The position numbers and the translations under genes were made by a program. A stretch of 64,000 nucleotides of DNA from DASUPK01 sp963795665 (GTDB lineage Bacteria > Actinomycetota > Thermoleophilia > Solirubrobacterales > 70-9). Every line of letters starts with the position of its first letter. Positions within the stretch are counted from its first letter, which is position 1. The stretch is taken from contig CAWCIP010000001.1 in assembly GCA_963795665.1 (NCBI GenBank), positions 124,001-188,000 on the forward strand, given 5' to 3'. This document shows, piece by piece, positions 34,889-45,175 of this stretch. The notes below the pieces were generated by a model. That model ran no database searches. It worked only from the letters and a program-made list of their open reading frames with translations, and was not told the DNA's origin.

Positions 34889-36376
34889 ATGGAGGTTGCG
34901 ACTCAGACCGAGGTCCGTACGGGGACCCTGATCACCGATCAGATCCTCGACGGCAAGATCTACAGCGGTGGCTGGCAGCAGACGAGCGAGCGGCTCGAGG
35001 TGCACAACCCCGCCACCGATGAGCACCTCGCCTCGGTCGGATCCGCGACGCGAGACGACGTCCTCAAGGCTTCGAAGCTGGCGGCGGAGGCGCAGCCCGG
35101 CTGGGCCGCGACCCCGGGGCCCGAGCGAGCCAAGCTCCTTCACGCCGCCGCCGACGCGCTCGAGAGCGCGCACGACGAGATCGAGTGGTGGCTGATCCAC
35201 GAGGGCGGCGGAGTTCCGCAGAAGGCCGCGTTCGAGGTGGGCGAGGCCGCGAAGGAGCTGCGCGCGGCCGCCGCGCTGACCTCGATGCCGATCGGCGAGG
35301 TGCTGCCCAACGAGCAGGGCCGGATCAGCATGGCGAAGCGCCTGCCGGTCGGGGTCGTCGGCGTGATCGCGCCGTGGAACTTCCCGATGATCCTGGCGAT
35401 GCGCTCCGTCGCGCCGGCGCTCGCACTCGGCAACGCGGTCCTCTTGAAGTGCGACCCGCACACACCGGTCTCCGGCGGGCTGGTCTTCGCCCGGGCGTTC
35501 GAGGAGGCCGGCTGGCCGGACAACGTCTTCCAGGTCCTGCCCGGCGGAGTCGAGCCGGGCGAGGCGATCTGCGAGGCGCCGGAGATTCGAATGGTCTCCT
35601 TCACGGGCTCCACCCGCGCGGGCCGCGCGGTCGGCGCGCTCGCGGGCGGGAACCTGAAGCGGGTCGCGCTCGAGCTCGGCGGCAAGAGCTCGTTCATCGT
35701 CCTCGACGACGCCGACATCGAGAAGGCGACCTCCTGCGGAGCGTTCGGCACCTTCTTCCACCAGGGCCAGATCTGCATGGCCTCGGGGCGGCACCTCGTC
35801 CACGAGTCGATCGCGGACGACTACATCTCGCTGCTCGCCGAGCGTGGCGGCCGGCTCCCCGTCGGGGACCCGGGCAAGGAGGAGGTCGCGCTGGGACCGA
35901 TCATCAACCGGCGCCAGATCGACCGGGTGCAGGAGATCGTCGACGACGCCGTCAGCAATGGCGCCGAGCTGAAGACGGGCGGCAAGGGGGACGGACCCTT
36001 CTTCCCGCCGACGGTGCTCTCCAAGGTCACTCGGGACATGCGCGCGTGGAACGAGGAGATCTTCGGACCCGTCGCGCCCGTGATGACCTTCTCCGACGAG
36101 GACGAGGCCGTCGCGATCGCCAACGACACTGAGTACGGGCTCTCCGGCGCGGTCTTCACCTCCTCGCACGAGCGCGGGCGTGAGGTTGCCGACCGGCTCG
36201 ACACCGGCCTGGTCCACATCATGGACTCGACCGTGTACGACGACCCGGTTGCCCCGTTCGGCGGCAGGGGGGCCTCCGGCAACGGCGGCCGCTTCGGCGG
36301 TCACTTCAGCGTCGAGGAGTTCACCGAGGTGCGCTGGATCACCGAGCAGCCGGAGCAGGCCAGCTACCCGTTCTAA
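34889..36376 (+). CDS. Aryl aldehyde dehydrogenase (benzaldehyde/vanillin dehydrogenase type)
   Basis: A 495-residue ALDH: nucleophile Cys296 (QGQICMASG), base Glu in ALELGGKSS, NAD motif FTGSTRAG, and the C-terminal PFGGRGASGNGGRFGG followed by VEEFTEVRW typical of the XylC/vanillin dehydrogenase group. ATG 34889 follows a GGAGGAGGA box; TTG 34886 is less likely. It oxidises vanillin, 4-hydroxybenzaldehyde or benzaldehyde to the acids consumed by the opposite operon. Its promoter is shared with the GntR gene. Confidence 0.9.
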   Translation: MEVATQTEVRTGTLITDQILDGKIYSGGWQQTSERLEVHNPATDEHLASVGSATRDDVLKASKLAAEAQPGWAATPGPERAKLLHAAADALESAHDEIEWWLIHEGGGVPQKAAFEVGEAAKELRAAAALTSMPIGEVLPNEQGRISMAKRLPVGVVGVIAPWNFPMILAMRSVAPALALGNAVLLKCDPHTPVSGGLVFARAFEEAGWPDNVFQVLPGGVEPGEAICEAPEIRMVSFTGSTRAGRAVGALAGGNLKRVALELGGKSSFIVLDDADIEKATSCGAFGTFFHQGQICMASGRHLVHESIADDYISLLAERGGRLPVGDPGKEEVALGPIINRRQIDRVQEIVDDAVSNGAELKTGGKGDGPFFPPTVLSKVTRDMRAWNEEIFGPVAPVMTFSDEDEAVAIANDTEYGLSGAVFTSSHERGREVADRLDTGLVHIMDSTVYDDPVAPFGGRGASGNGGRFGGHFSVEEFTEVRWITEQPEQASYPF

Positions 36377-36448
36377 GCCACCCGCTCTCAGTCGTAATAG
36401 GTTCTGGCCTCCACACAGTCCCCTACATATAAGGAGCAAGGAGAGCCA

Positions 36449-37303
36449 GTGCAGTTCAACCTGGATGCCTTAGGGCAATGGACCCCGGGGCGCGCCACAT
36501 CCGTCGGCAGAGATGCGCTCAGCGCATACGCGCAGGCGACGAACGAGTCGGCGCCGGCAGCGCTCGCCGGCACGGTCGCCACCCCCGTGTTCGCGATCGT
36601 CCCGGTTTGGAACGTCCTCCAGGAGGCGGCCACGTCGGTCGCGCCCGAGGAGGCGCGAACCCGCGTGGTGCACGGCGATCAGGACATCCGGATCTCGATT
36701 CCGATCCAGCCGGGCATGACGGTGCGCTCGCGGGCGGCGGCGGTGGGCGTCCACGTCAAGGAGTCCGGGACCACCGTGGTGCTCAAGACCGAGAGCCTCG
36801 ACGGCGACAACCGCCTGCTGAACGAGCAGTACGTGACCGAGTTCTACCGGGGCATCTCGGGTGGCACCGGCGGCGGCGAGGAGGCCCCCGACCACCGGAT
36901 GCCCGACGACCTGGGCGCCTCGGAGCCGGTGGCGACACCGACCTATCCCATCGCGGAGGACCAGACCCAGCGGTATGCCGAGGCCTCCGGTGACCACAAC
37001 GCCTTCCATCTCGACGACGAGGTGGCGCGCGCGGCGGGCCTGCCCGGGATCATCGTCCACGGGCTCTGCCTGATGGCGTTCGCCGGCCGTGCGGTGCTCG
37101 CCTCGCAGGAGATCGAGGATCCCGCCGCCATCGAGCGGCTCGCGGTGCGCTTCTCGCGCCCGATGGCGCCGGGCGACGCGCTCACGACCCGCGTCCGCCG
37201 CCCGCTTGAGGGCGCCGTGGGATTCGACGCGGTGAACGGAGCCGGCGAGGTGGTCCTCAAGGACGGGCTGGCCGAGCTTCGGGAGCAGGCGTCGCCCCCG
37301 TGA
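36449..37303 (+). CDS. MaoC-family double-hotdog hydratase (CouM-like enoyl-CoA hydratase)
   Basis: A 284-residue protein from GTG 36449 with an AAGGAG box. It holds two hotdog halves: a degenerate N-terminal one and a C-terminal one with the MaoC catalytic motif SGDHNAFHLDDEVARAAG followed by IIVHGLCLM. It hydrates an enoyl-CoA to the beta-hydroxyacyl-CoA. It is coupled (GTGA) to a CouO-like hydrolase, as in the Rhodococcus jostii RHA1 couNOM operon for p-hydroxycinnamates. A substrate such as p-coumaroyl-CoA or feruloyl-CoA is therefore likely. No 4-coumarate-CoA ligase is seen next to it. Confidence 0.8.
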   Translation: MQFNLDALGQWTPGRATSVGRDALSAYAQATNESAPAALAGTVATPVFAIVPVWNVLQEAATSVAPEEARTRVVHGDQDIRISIPIQPGMTVRSRAAAVGVHVKESGTTVVLKTESLDGDNRLLNEQYVTEFYRGISGGTGGGEEAPDHRMPDDLGASEPVATPTYPIAEDQTQRYAEASGDHNAFHLDDEVARAAGLPGIIVHGLCLMAFAGRAVLASQEIEDPAAIERLAVRFSRPMAPGDALTTRVRRPLEGAVGFDAVNGAGEVVLKDGLAELREQASPP

Positions 37304-38169
37304 TCGACCTCGACGCGGTCCAGGCGATCGACGTCCATACCCACGTCGAGGTCTCGGCCGACGGACACGACCCCATCCCCCCGAAGCTCCGGGAGGCATC
37401 GCAGAAGTACTTCCGCGACGGCGGCGGCACCCCCACGATCGACGACGTCGGCGCCTACTACCGCGAGCGCAAGATGGCCGCCGTGGTCTTCACGGTTGAC
37501 TGGGAATCCCAGTCGGGGCGCCCGCCGGTCTCCAACGAGGAGGTCCTGGAGGGCGCCGCCTCCTACGACGACGTCCTGATCCCCTTCGCGAGCGTCGACC
37601 CCGCCCGCCCCGATGCGGTCGAGCGCGCGCGGAGGCTGATCGACGGGTACGACGTCCGCGGCTTCAAGTTCCACCCCAACCTCCAGGCGTTCTTCCCGAA
37701 CGATCGCGCCGCCTACCCGCTGTACGAGGTGATCGCCGAGGCGGGGCTGCCCGCCCTGTTTCACACGGGCCACAGCGGGATCGGCTCGGGCCTGCCCGGT
37801 GGCGGTGGGGTGCGGCTCAAGTACTCGAACCCGATCCACGTGGACGACGTGGCCGCCGACTTCCCGGGGCTGCCAATCGTGCTCGCCCACCCCTCCTTCC
37901 CATGGCAGGACGAGGCGCTCTCGATCGCCATGCACAAGCCGGAGGTCTACATCGACCTCTCCGGCTGGTCGCCGAAGTACTTCCCGCCCCAGCTCGTGCG
38001 GTACGCGAACACCCTGCTCAAACGGCAGGTTTTGTTCGGCTCCGACTTCCCGATGATCACGCCCGAGCGCTGGCTCAGGGATTTCGAGCGGCTGGAGATC
38101 GATGACGAGGTGAGACCCCTGATCCTGAAGGAAAACGCGGCGAGATTGCTTGATTTAGGCACGGATTAA
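37300..38169 (+). CDS. Amidohydrolase-2 protein, candidate aryl-beta-ketoacyl-CoA hydrolase (CouO-like)
   Basis: A 289-residue metal-dependent hydrolase: His13 and His15 (DVHTH), His in FHTGH, His in VLAHPS and Asp249 in FGSDFPM, the last equivalent in position to the metal-ligand Asp257 reported for CouO of Rhodococcus jostii. CouO cleaves 4-hydroxyphenyl-beta-ketopropionyl-CoA without thiolase, giving the benzoate. GTG 37300 overlaps the MaoC stop by 4 bases. The alternative is another ACMSD-family decarboxylase or hydrolase, but the MaoC pairing favours CouO. Confidence 0.78.
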   Translation: MIDLDAVQAIDVHTHVEVSADGHDPIPPKLREASQKYFRDGGGTPTIDDVGAYYRERKMAAVVFTVDWESQSGRPPVSNEEVLEGAASYDDVLIPFASVDPARPDAVERARRLIDGYDVRGFKFHPNLQAFFPNDRAAYPLYEVIAEAGLPALFHTGHSGIGSGLPGGGGVRLKYSNPIHVDDVAADFPGLPIVLAHPSFPWQDEALSIAMHKPEVYIDLSGWSPKYFPPQLVRYANTLLKRQVLFGSDFPMITPERWLRDFERLEIDDEVRPLILKENAARLLDLGTD

Positions 38170-38207
38170 GGCACGTGAAAACAAACCAAACGAAATGACT
38201 TTCTTGG

Positions 38208-38270
38208 TATAGGATCACGCCAGGGCCGCCGGAACCGACCGACGGCACGCTGACAGAGGAGGAGAGATCG
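38208..38270 (+). promoter_or_regulatory. Promoter and ribosome-binding region of the Liv-type transporter operon
   Basis: An A/T-rich stretch (38165-38215) unusual for this G+C-rich window contains a -10-like TAGGAT (38210-38215, within TATAGGAT). No clear -35 box is seen. A GAGGAGGAGAG ribosome-binding site lies just before GTG 38271. The spacing supports transcription starting here, separate from the CouO-like gene. Confidence 0.4.
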
Positions 38271-39602
38271 GTGAAGAGGTACTTCGGCTCGAAGAGAGGA
38301 CGATCCGTAACCACGCTGGTTGTGGTGGCGGCCGGCCTGTCGTTGGTCGTCGCCGCGTGCGGCGGCAGCGGAAGCAAGAGCAGCAACAGTGGATCAGTCG
38401 TAGACAATCCAAAGTGCGGCAACGGCAACGGTCAGAAGCCCACGGGTAGTCCGATCAAGATCGGCGCGATCGCGACGAAGCAGCCCGGTACGGACTTCAC
38501 CGATGGCGAGAACGCAGCCAAGGCGTACTTCGACTGCGTCAACGCCAACGGTGGTGTGAATGGTCACCCGATTCAGTACATCGCGGAGACCGAGCAGACC
38601 GACCCGGCGCAGGACGCAGCACTGGCGCGCAAGCTGATCGAAACCGACGGCGTGGTTGGCATGGCCGGCGGGTTCAGCCTGATCGAATGCGACGTCAACC
38701 ACACCTACTACGAGCAGAAGGGCGTGGCCGTGCTGAACGCGGGCATCGCGCCTTCGTGCTGGGCCTCGCCGAACAGCATCCCGGTGAACATGGGCCCGCG
38801 CTACAGCTCGGACGGCGCTGTGCAGGCAGTGATCCGGCAGGACGTCGACAAGATCGCGTTCGACCAGTCGAACGTCCCGGGCACGGGCTACATCGCAGCC
38901 GGCCCGAAGATCGTCGCCGACGCTGCTGGTGTGCCGATCAGCGAATCGACCGACAACGTGCCGATTCAGGACGCGAACTCGGTCGCAGTCCGGTTGACCC
39001 AGGAGGCCGGCCCGAACGGGGCCGTCGTCCTCAACTTCACGCCGCCTGAGGCGCTGAAGATTCTCCAGGCCGCTCAGCAGCAGGGCCTCGAGGACAGCGT
39101 CAAGGCGTGGGGTTGCTCGACGCCGTGCAACACCGACTTCCTGGCGCAGGCGCTGGGGACGAAGTGGGACGGCAAGCTGCTCGTCAACGCCGAGCTCAAC
39201 GTGACCGACTTCGACGGTCCCGACTCAGAGCTGTACCGGTCGGTGATCAAGAAGTACGGCCAGAGCGTGACCGGCGGTCTGGGCAGCTTCAGCCAGATGG
39301 GTTACCTGATGGGCGAGTTCATGACCAATGCACTGGAGAAGGTGCAGGGCGCCTACACGCTGAAGAGCGTGAACGACCAGGTCTTTGCCCTGAAGGATCA
39401 GAAGACGGACATCCTGTGCCGGCCCTGGTACACCGGGCATGCACCGCTGCACATCCCGAACAACGTCGACTGGACCACCACGCCGCAGAACGGCCACATG
39501 GTTCAGAAGGAGGATTGCTTCGACATCAGTGGGGATGAGCCGGACATCGCGAAGGTCCGCCAGATCCAGCAGGCGGATCCGAGCCTGACCGGCGGAAGTT
39601 GA
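38271..39602 (+). CDS. Branched-chain-amino-acid-type ABC transporter substrate-binding lipoprotein
   Basis: A 443-residue LivK-like periplasmic/extracytoplasmic binding protein. The N-terminal signal ends in a lipobox VVAAC with Cys30 as lipid anchor, followed by a Gly/Ser-rich linker. The type I binding fold starts at IKIGAIATKQ. In actinobacteria and proteobacteria, relatives of this class bind aromatic acids as well as amino acids. The GTG start is fixed by the signal peptide and the ribosome-binding site. It opens an operon of transporter plus oxidative catabolic genes, so its ligand is probably the substrate of that pathway. Confidence 0.9.
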   Translation: MKRYFGSKRGRSVTTLVVVAAGLSLVVAACGGSGSKSSNSGSVVDNPKCGNGNGQKPTGSPIKIGAIATKQPGTDFTDGENAAKAYFDCVNANGGVNGHPIQYIAETEQTDPAQDAALARKLIETDGVVGMAGGFSLIECDVNHTYYEQKGVAVLNAGIAPSCWASPNSIPVNMGPRYSSDGAVQAVIRQDVDKIAFDQSNVPGTGYIAAGPKIVADAAGVPISESTDNVPIQDANSVAVRLTQEAGPNGAVVLNFTPPEALKILQAAQQQGLEDSVKAWGCSTPCNTDFLAQALGTKWDGKLLVNAELNVTDFDGPDSELYRSVIKKYGQSVTGGLGSFSQMGYLMGEFMTNALEKVQGAYTLKSVNDQVFALKDQKTDILCRPWYTGHAPLHIPNNVDWTTTPQNGHMVQKEDCFDISGDEPDIAKVRQIQQADPSLTGGS

Positions 39603-39623
39603 TCGGAGGGCTGTGAGTCACTG

Positions 39624-40526
39624 ATGCCAAGCTGGCACGACTTCCAGCCCTTCATCGTCACCGGCCTGGCCCTCGGCGGGGTGTACGCCCTGTCGGGGGC
39701 CGGGATGGTGGTTCTGTACCGGACCACCGGGGTGTTGAACCTGGCCTTCGGCGCGGTCGGGGCGATGTCCGCCCTGATCGCCTGGGACCTGATCAACAAC
39801 TCCCTGTGGCCCGAGTGGCCTTCCTACGGGGTCGCGGTGCTCTTCGCCGCGGCGGTCACACTGGTTTACGGCGTCATTCTCGGCCCGGCTCTCGCCAAGC
39901 GCGACGCGCTGGTCAAGGCGACCGCAACGCTGGGCCTCGCCCTGATCCTGCTCGGGACCATGTCCTGGATCTGGAGCGACAAGGCCCGCTCACAGGTGCT
40001 GCCGACTTCGACCCATGCCTTCGACATCGGCCAGGTGGCCGTCACCTGGACGCAGGTGATCGCCTTCGGCCTGGGGGTGGTGGTGGTCTTCGGTACCGGC
40101 GCCTTCCTCAAGTACACGAAGCTCGGCACCGCGATGCGGGGACTCGCCAACGACCGCGAGATCACCGCGACCCTCGGAGTCCCGGTGCGCTGGGTCGAGG
40201 CGCAGGCATGGCTCGTCTCGGGGATCCTCTCGGGGATCTCGGGGCTGCTGCTCTCGGACCTGGTTGGGCTCGACGCCGTCAGCCTGACCTTCCTGGTCAT
40301 CTCGTCCCTGGCGGCGGCGCTGATCGCGCGCCTGCAGTCGCTGACCGTCACCTTCTTCGCCGCACTGGTGGTCGGATTGGTCAGCGCCCTGGCGACGCCG
40401 ATCACCTCGATCTCCGAGTACCGCAACATGGCGCCGTTCGTGCTGGCGACCATCGCGCTGCTGGTGATCTCGCGCAAGCGCGAGATCTCGTTCACTGGGA
40501 CGGGCCTGGGCAATGGACGCGGCTGA
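39624..40526 (+). CDS. Liv-type ABC transporter permease (LivH-like)
   Basis: A 300-residue membrane protein with about 8 hydrophobic helices and the LivH start pattern (FIVTGLALGGVYALSGAGMV). It contains the permease EAA-like loop around TKLGTAMRGLANDREIT, where it contacts the ATPases. It forms the inner-membrane channel with the next gene, which it overlaps by 14 bases. Confidence 0.9.
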   Translation: MPSWHDFQPFIVTGLALGGVYALSGAGMVVLYRTTGVLNLAFGAVGAMSALIAWDLINNSLWPEWPSYGVAVLFAAAVTLVYGVILGPALAKRDALVKATATLGLALILLGTMSWIWSDKARSQVLPTSTHAFDIGQVAVTWTQVIAFGLGVVVVFGTGAFLKYTKLGTAMRGLANDREITATLGVPVRWVEAQAWLVSGILSGISGLLLSDLVGLDAVSLTFLVISSLAAALIARLQSLTVTFFAALVVGLVSALATPITSISEYRNMAPFVLATIALLVISRKREISFTGTGLGNGRG

Positions 40527-41610
40527 GGCTTCGGGCGGCAACCTGATCACACGGGCGATCCGCCCGGCGTCGAGCTTGAGCAGGGGCGACAGGATCCGCG
40601 CGGCGGTGATCGCCGTCCTGCTCGCCTTCGTCCTCCTTGTCCTGCCCTCGATGCTGAGCGCCTACTGGACCGACGTGGCGACCGCCGTCGCGATCTACAC
40701 GATCGTCGCTCTCGGCCTCGGCCTGCTGATGGGCCGCGTCGGCCTCGTCTCCCTCGGGCAGGTGGCCGTCCTGGCGCTCGGTGCCTGGGTCGGTGCCCGG
40801 CTGCTGTTCGCCACCGGCCTTCCCTTCCCCGTCGTGACCATCATGACCGGGCTGATCACCATGGTCCTGGGCTCGCTGATCGGGCTCCCGGCGCTGCGGG
40901 TCAGTGGCCTCTACCTGGCGCTGATCACGTTGATGCTGGCCGGCGCGATCACCGTGGTGATCGCGGCGACGGACTTCCCGAACGGCGGCCCCGGCTTCCT
41001 TGGCCACACCAACGCGACGACCGGCGCCCAGGAGATCCGGCGTCCGAGCATCGCCACGGGCGAGCACGCCTTCTTCCGCTACTGCGTGATCTGGGCGGCG
41101 TTGATGTTCCTGCTTGCCCTCTGGCACGTGCGCGGCAAGCCCGGGCGAGCCTGGGCGACGATCCGCCAGTCCGAGCCGGCCGCGCTCGCCGCGGGCGTCA
41201 ACATCAGCCTCTACAAGATGTGGGCCTTCGCGCTCGCTTCCTTCATGACAGGGGTTGCAGGCGCGCTGCTGGCCGGCAGCTCGGGCACCCTCTACAACCT
41301 CACCTTCCCCACCCAGGATTCGATCATCCTGCTCGCTGTCGTCCTGATGGGCGGGATCTACAGCCTCTGGGGCGCGGTGGTCGCGGGCATCCTCATCAAG
41401 CTGCTGCCGGCGTTGCTCGACAACTGGGGGCTACCCCCCGACCTGCTCACCATCATCTTCGGCCTCGGCGTCATCCAGGTGCTGACCACGGCCCCGGCCG
41501 GCCTGGTCGACCAGTTCCCGAAGGACATGGCGAAGCTCGGGCGGTACCTCTGGCGACTTGTGGGGAGCCCGGGAGGGCGGGCAGCCGGCGGCACGGCGGG
41601 GTCGGAATGA
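40513..41610 (+). CDS. Liv-type ABC transporter permease (LivM-like)
   Basis: A 365-residue permease with about 9-10 transmembrane helices. The LivM pattern GLGLLMGRVGLVSLGQ is present, as is the coupling loop GRAWATIRQSEPAALAAGV. It pairs with the LivH-like subunit. Its stop overlaps the ATG of the LivG-like gene (ATGA). Confidence 0.9.
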   Translation: MDAAEASGGNLITRAIRPASSLSRGDRIRAAVIAVLLAFVLLVLPSMLSAYWTDVATAVAIYTIVALGLGLLMGRVGLVSLGQVAVLALGAWVGARLLFATGLPFPVVTIMTGLITMVLGSLIGLPALRVSGLYLALITLMLAGAITVVIAATDFPNGGPGFLGHTNATTGAQEIRRPSIATGEHAFFRYCVIWAALMFLLALWHVRGKPGRAWATIRQSEPAALAAGVNISLYKMWAFALASFMTGVAGALLAGSSGTLYNLTFPTQDSIILLAVVLMGGIYSLWGAVVAGILIKLLPALLDNWGLPPDLLTIIFGLGVIQVLTTAPAGLVDQFPKDMAKLGRYLWRLVGSPGGRAAGGTAGSE

Positions 41611-42322
41611 TCAAGGTCGAGAGCCTCGAGGTGCGGTTCGGCGGGGTGAAGCCGATCGACCAGATGACCGTCACCTTCCCCGGCGGGACCTGCGGCCTGA
41701 TCGGCCCGAACGGAGCCGGCAAGACCACCTTCTTCAACGTGCTCAGCGGCTTCGTCAAGCCGTCGGGCGGGACGGTCACGGCCTTTGACGAGAACCTGCT
41801 GGCGATGACCGACTTCCGCCGGGCGCGCTGGGGCCTGCGCCGAACCTTCCAGACCGAGCAGGCGATCGAGGAGCTCTCGCTCTACGACAACGTGGCGATG
41901 GTCGAGGAGCACTCGAGCAACAACGGCGGCACGTCCCGCCGCGACGACGTACTCGGCTCTCTCGATTTCGTCGGGCTCGGAGCCCTGGATCCCCAGACCA
42001 GGGTCGGGACCCTGGGAGCGCGCGAGCGGCGACTCGTGGAGATCGCCCGCGCCGTGGTCGGCAAGCCGCGGGCTGTACTCCTCGATGAGCCGGCGGCGGG
42101 ACTGCCCGACGAGGAGACCGAGCACATGGGCAGCGTGATCCGGAAGATCCCCGAGCAGATCGGGGCATTGGTGATCCTCGTCGACCACGACATGAATCTG
42201 GTGTCCGCATGCTGCGAGCTCACCTCGGTGCTCGACTTCGGCAAGCTGATCGCCTCCGGCCCGACCGCTGAGGTGCTGCGGGACGAACAGGTGATCCGGG
42301 CGTATCTCGGAGCGGAGGAGAT

Positions 42323-42326
<4 letters not shown>
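41607..42326 (+). CDS. Liv-type ABC transporter ATPase (LivG-like) with degenerate signature motif
   Basis: A 239-residue ATPase: Walker A GPNGAGKTT, Q-loop RRTFQTEQ, Walker B AVLLDEPAAGL and H-loop ILVDHDM. The ABC signature, normally LSGGQ, reads LGARER in front of RLVEIARA. Since the partner LivF-like ATPase keeps LSGGEQQ, one of the two composite ATP sites may be weak, as in asymmetric ABC transporters. ATGA overlaps link it to both neighbours. Confidence 0.88.
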
Positions 42327-43119
<793 letters not shown>

Positions 43120-43123
<4 letters not shown>

Positions 43124-44145
43124 CAGAGAGCTGGGACAAGGAGCGCCGGGGCCGGGCGCTAGAGCGCATGCTGACCATCCGCCGCTTCGAGGAGGCGGTC
43201 AACAAGCTCTTCCACGAGGAGCACGCCTTCATGACCCACTTCCACCTCTACATCGGCCAGGAGTCGACCGGGGTGGGCCTGATGGAGGCACTCGGAGACG
43301 GCGACAAGCTCGCCACCCACCACCGCAACCACGGCCATGTGCTCGCCCGCGGCTCCGACCCCAAGCGGGCGCTCGCCGAGATCCTCGGCCGCGAGACCGG
43401 CATGAACAAGGGCGCCGGGGGCACTCTGCACATGAGCGACCCCGACCTCGGCTTCATCTCCACCTCCTCGATCGTCGGCGGCAGCATCTCGCTCGCCAAC
43501 GGCGCAGCCTTCGCGCTCAAGCAGGAGGGCGGCGACGCGATCGCCGTCGGGCTGTTCGGCGACGGCGCCCTGGAGGAGGGGATCGCCTACGAGTCCCTCA
43601 ACCTGGCGGCGCTCTACGAGCTGCCGGTGCTGTTCGTCTGCGAGAACAACAGCGAGGGTGCGCTGGGCTCCGCGGGCGGCGGGTTCCCGACCTCCGTCTC
43701 CGCCGTCAAGGACCTGACCACGATCCCGAAGACCTTCGGGATCCCGGTCGAGACCGTGGACGGCCGCGACCTGGAGGCCGTCAACGAGCTCGCGGCCAAG
43801 GCGGTCAAGCACTGCCGCGCGCGCAAGGGACCGTTCTTCATCCACGCCGTGACCGAGCGGTGGGCGGGCAGCCAGCCGCTCTGGCCGGAGCTGACCACCG
43901 GGGAGCTCGACATCTCGATGGCGTGGGACGACTCCGCGATCTCCGGGGAGCACGCTGACTGGTACCGCGATCACGACCCGGTGCTGATCTACGCGCGCAA
44001 GCTGCTCGGATCCGATGACATCACCCAGGACGAATTGACCGCGATGGACGAGCAGCAGACCGCCCGGATCGCCGAGGCGCGCGAGTTCGCCATGGACAGC
44101 CCCCGCCCCACGCCCGAGTCCGCCCTCGAACACGTCTTCGCGTAA
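43120..44145 (+). CDS. TPP-dependent 2-oxoacid/acetoin dehydrogenase E1 alpha subunit (pair 1)
   Basis: A 341-residue E1 alpha: the HRNHGHVLARG phosphate-loop region, KGAGGTLHMSD, and the TPP motif FGDGALEEG leading to LFVCENN. The heterotetramer with the beta subunit would decarboxylate a 2-oxoacid or cleave an acetoin-like ketone. No E2 lipoyl transferase or E3 is encoded in the window, so the acyl acceptor is not obvious. It directly follows the transporter ATPase gene. Confidence 0.86.
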
Positions 44146-44155
44146 GGAGGATCCG

Positions 44156-45148
44156 ATGCCGACCAAGAACTACGCCGACGCGATGCTCGACGTTCTGAGC
44201 AAGTTCATGGACGAGGACCCGAACTTCGTCGTGATGGGCAACGAGGTGCTCGGCATCGGCCCAGAGGGCATGCAGTTCGAGCCCTTCCAGAAGAAGTACG
44301 GGGATCGGATCCTCTTCCCACCGTGCTCGGAGGCCGCCTACACGGCGATGGCCGCGGGCGCGGCGATGTGCGGGCACCGGATGTTCGCCCACCTCGGGCT
44401 CGCCTCGTTCACCTATCCCGCGATCTCCTCGATCGCCAACGAGATCTCGACGGCGCGAACCTCGTCGGGCGGCACGATCGGCGTGCCCGTCACGCTCCAC
44501 ATCAGCCACGGCCTCCTGCACGGCGGCGGCGCACAGCACTCGGAGAGCCCGTTCGGCATGTACTGGAACCTTCCCGGCATCGAGATCGCCGCTCCCTCCG
44601 GGGCCAAGGAGGTCAAGGGCCTGCTGACGACGGCGATCAAGTCGGACAACCCGACGATCGTGCTCACCCACGCGTTCGGCTACGGGGCCGAGGACGACGT
44701 CCCCGACGGCGACTTCGAGATCCCGTTCGGGCAGGCCGACGTCAAGCGCGAGGGCGACGCGGTGACCATCGTCGCCTGCTCGATGATGACCTCGGTGGCG
44801 CTCGGCGCCGCGGACGAGCTGGCCGGGGAGGGCATCAACGCCGAGGTGGTCGACCTCCGCACATTGGTTCCCCTCGACGAGAAGACGATCCTCGACTCGG
44901 TCGCCAAGACCGGCCGGCTGATCGTCGCCGACGAGGGCCGCATGCACTGCGGGGTGGCCTCCGAGATCGCGGCGATGGTCAGCGAGAAGGCGCTCGATTC
45001 CCTGAAGGCGCCGGTCGCCCGCGTGGCGCGGATGGACGCCCCGGTCGCGGCGAACCAGGTCCAGGAGGGCTACATCTCGCCCTCGGCGGAGAAGCTGGTC
45101 TCGGCCGCGAGGCAGGTCGTCGGCGAAGTTCCCGCCGCGGCGGCCTAG
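44156..45148 (+). CDS. TPP-dependent dehydrogenase E1 beta subunit (pair 1)
   Basis: A 330-residue transketolase-like beta subunit (PPCSEAAYTAMAAGAAMCG, HGGGAQHSESP, EVVDLRTLVPLDE). ATG 44156 has an AAGGAGG box. It differs from typical E1 beta in that the usual region near ISEAGI reads CSEAAY and several loops diverge. Partner of the upstream alpha subunit. A diverged substrate is likely. Confidence 0.85.
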   Translation: MPTKNYADAMLDVLSKFMDEDPNFVVMGNEVLGIGPEGMQFEPFQKKYGDRILFPPCSEAAYTAMAAGAAMCGHRMFAHLGLASFTYPAISSIANEISTARTSSGGTIGVPVTLHISHGLLHGGGAQHSESPFGMYWNLPGIEIAAPSGAKEVKGLLTTAIKSDNPTIVLTHAFGYGAEDDVPDGDFEIPFGQADVKREGDAVTIVACSMMTSVALGAADELAGEGINAEVVDLRTLVPLDEKTILDSVAKTGRLIVADEGRMHCGVASEIAAMVSEKALDSLKAPVARVARMDAPVAANQVQEGYISPSAEKLVSAARQVVGEVPAAAA

Positions 45149-45175
45149 CGACAGAGGAGCGGCGGTGATGTCCAG

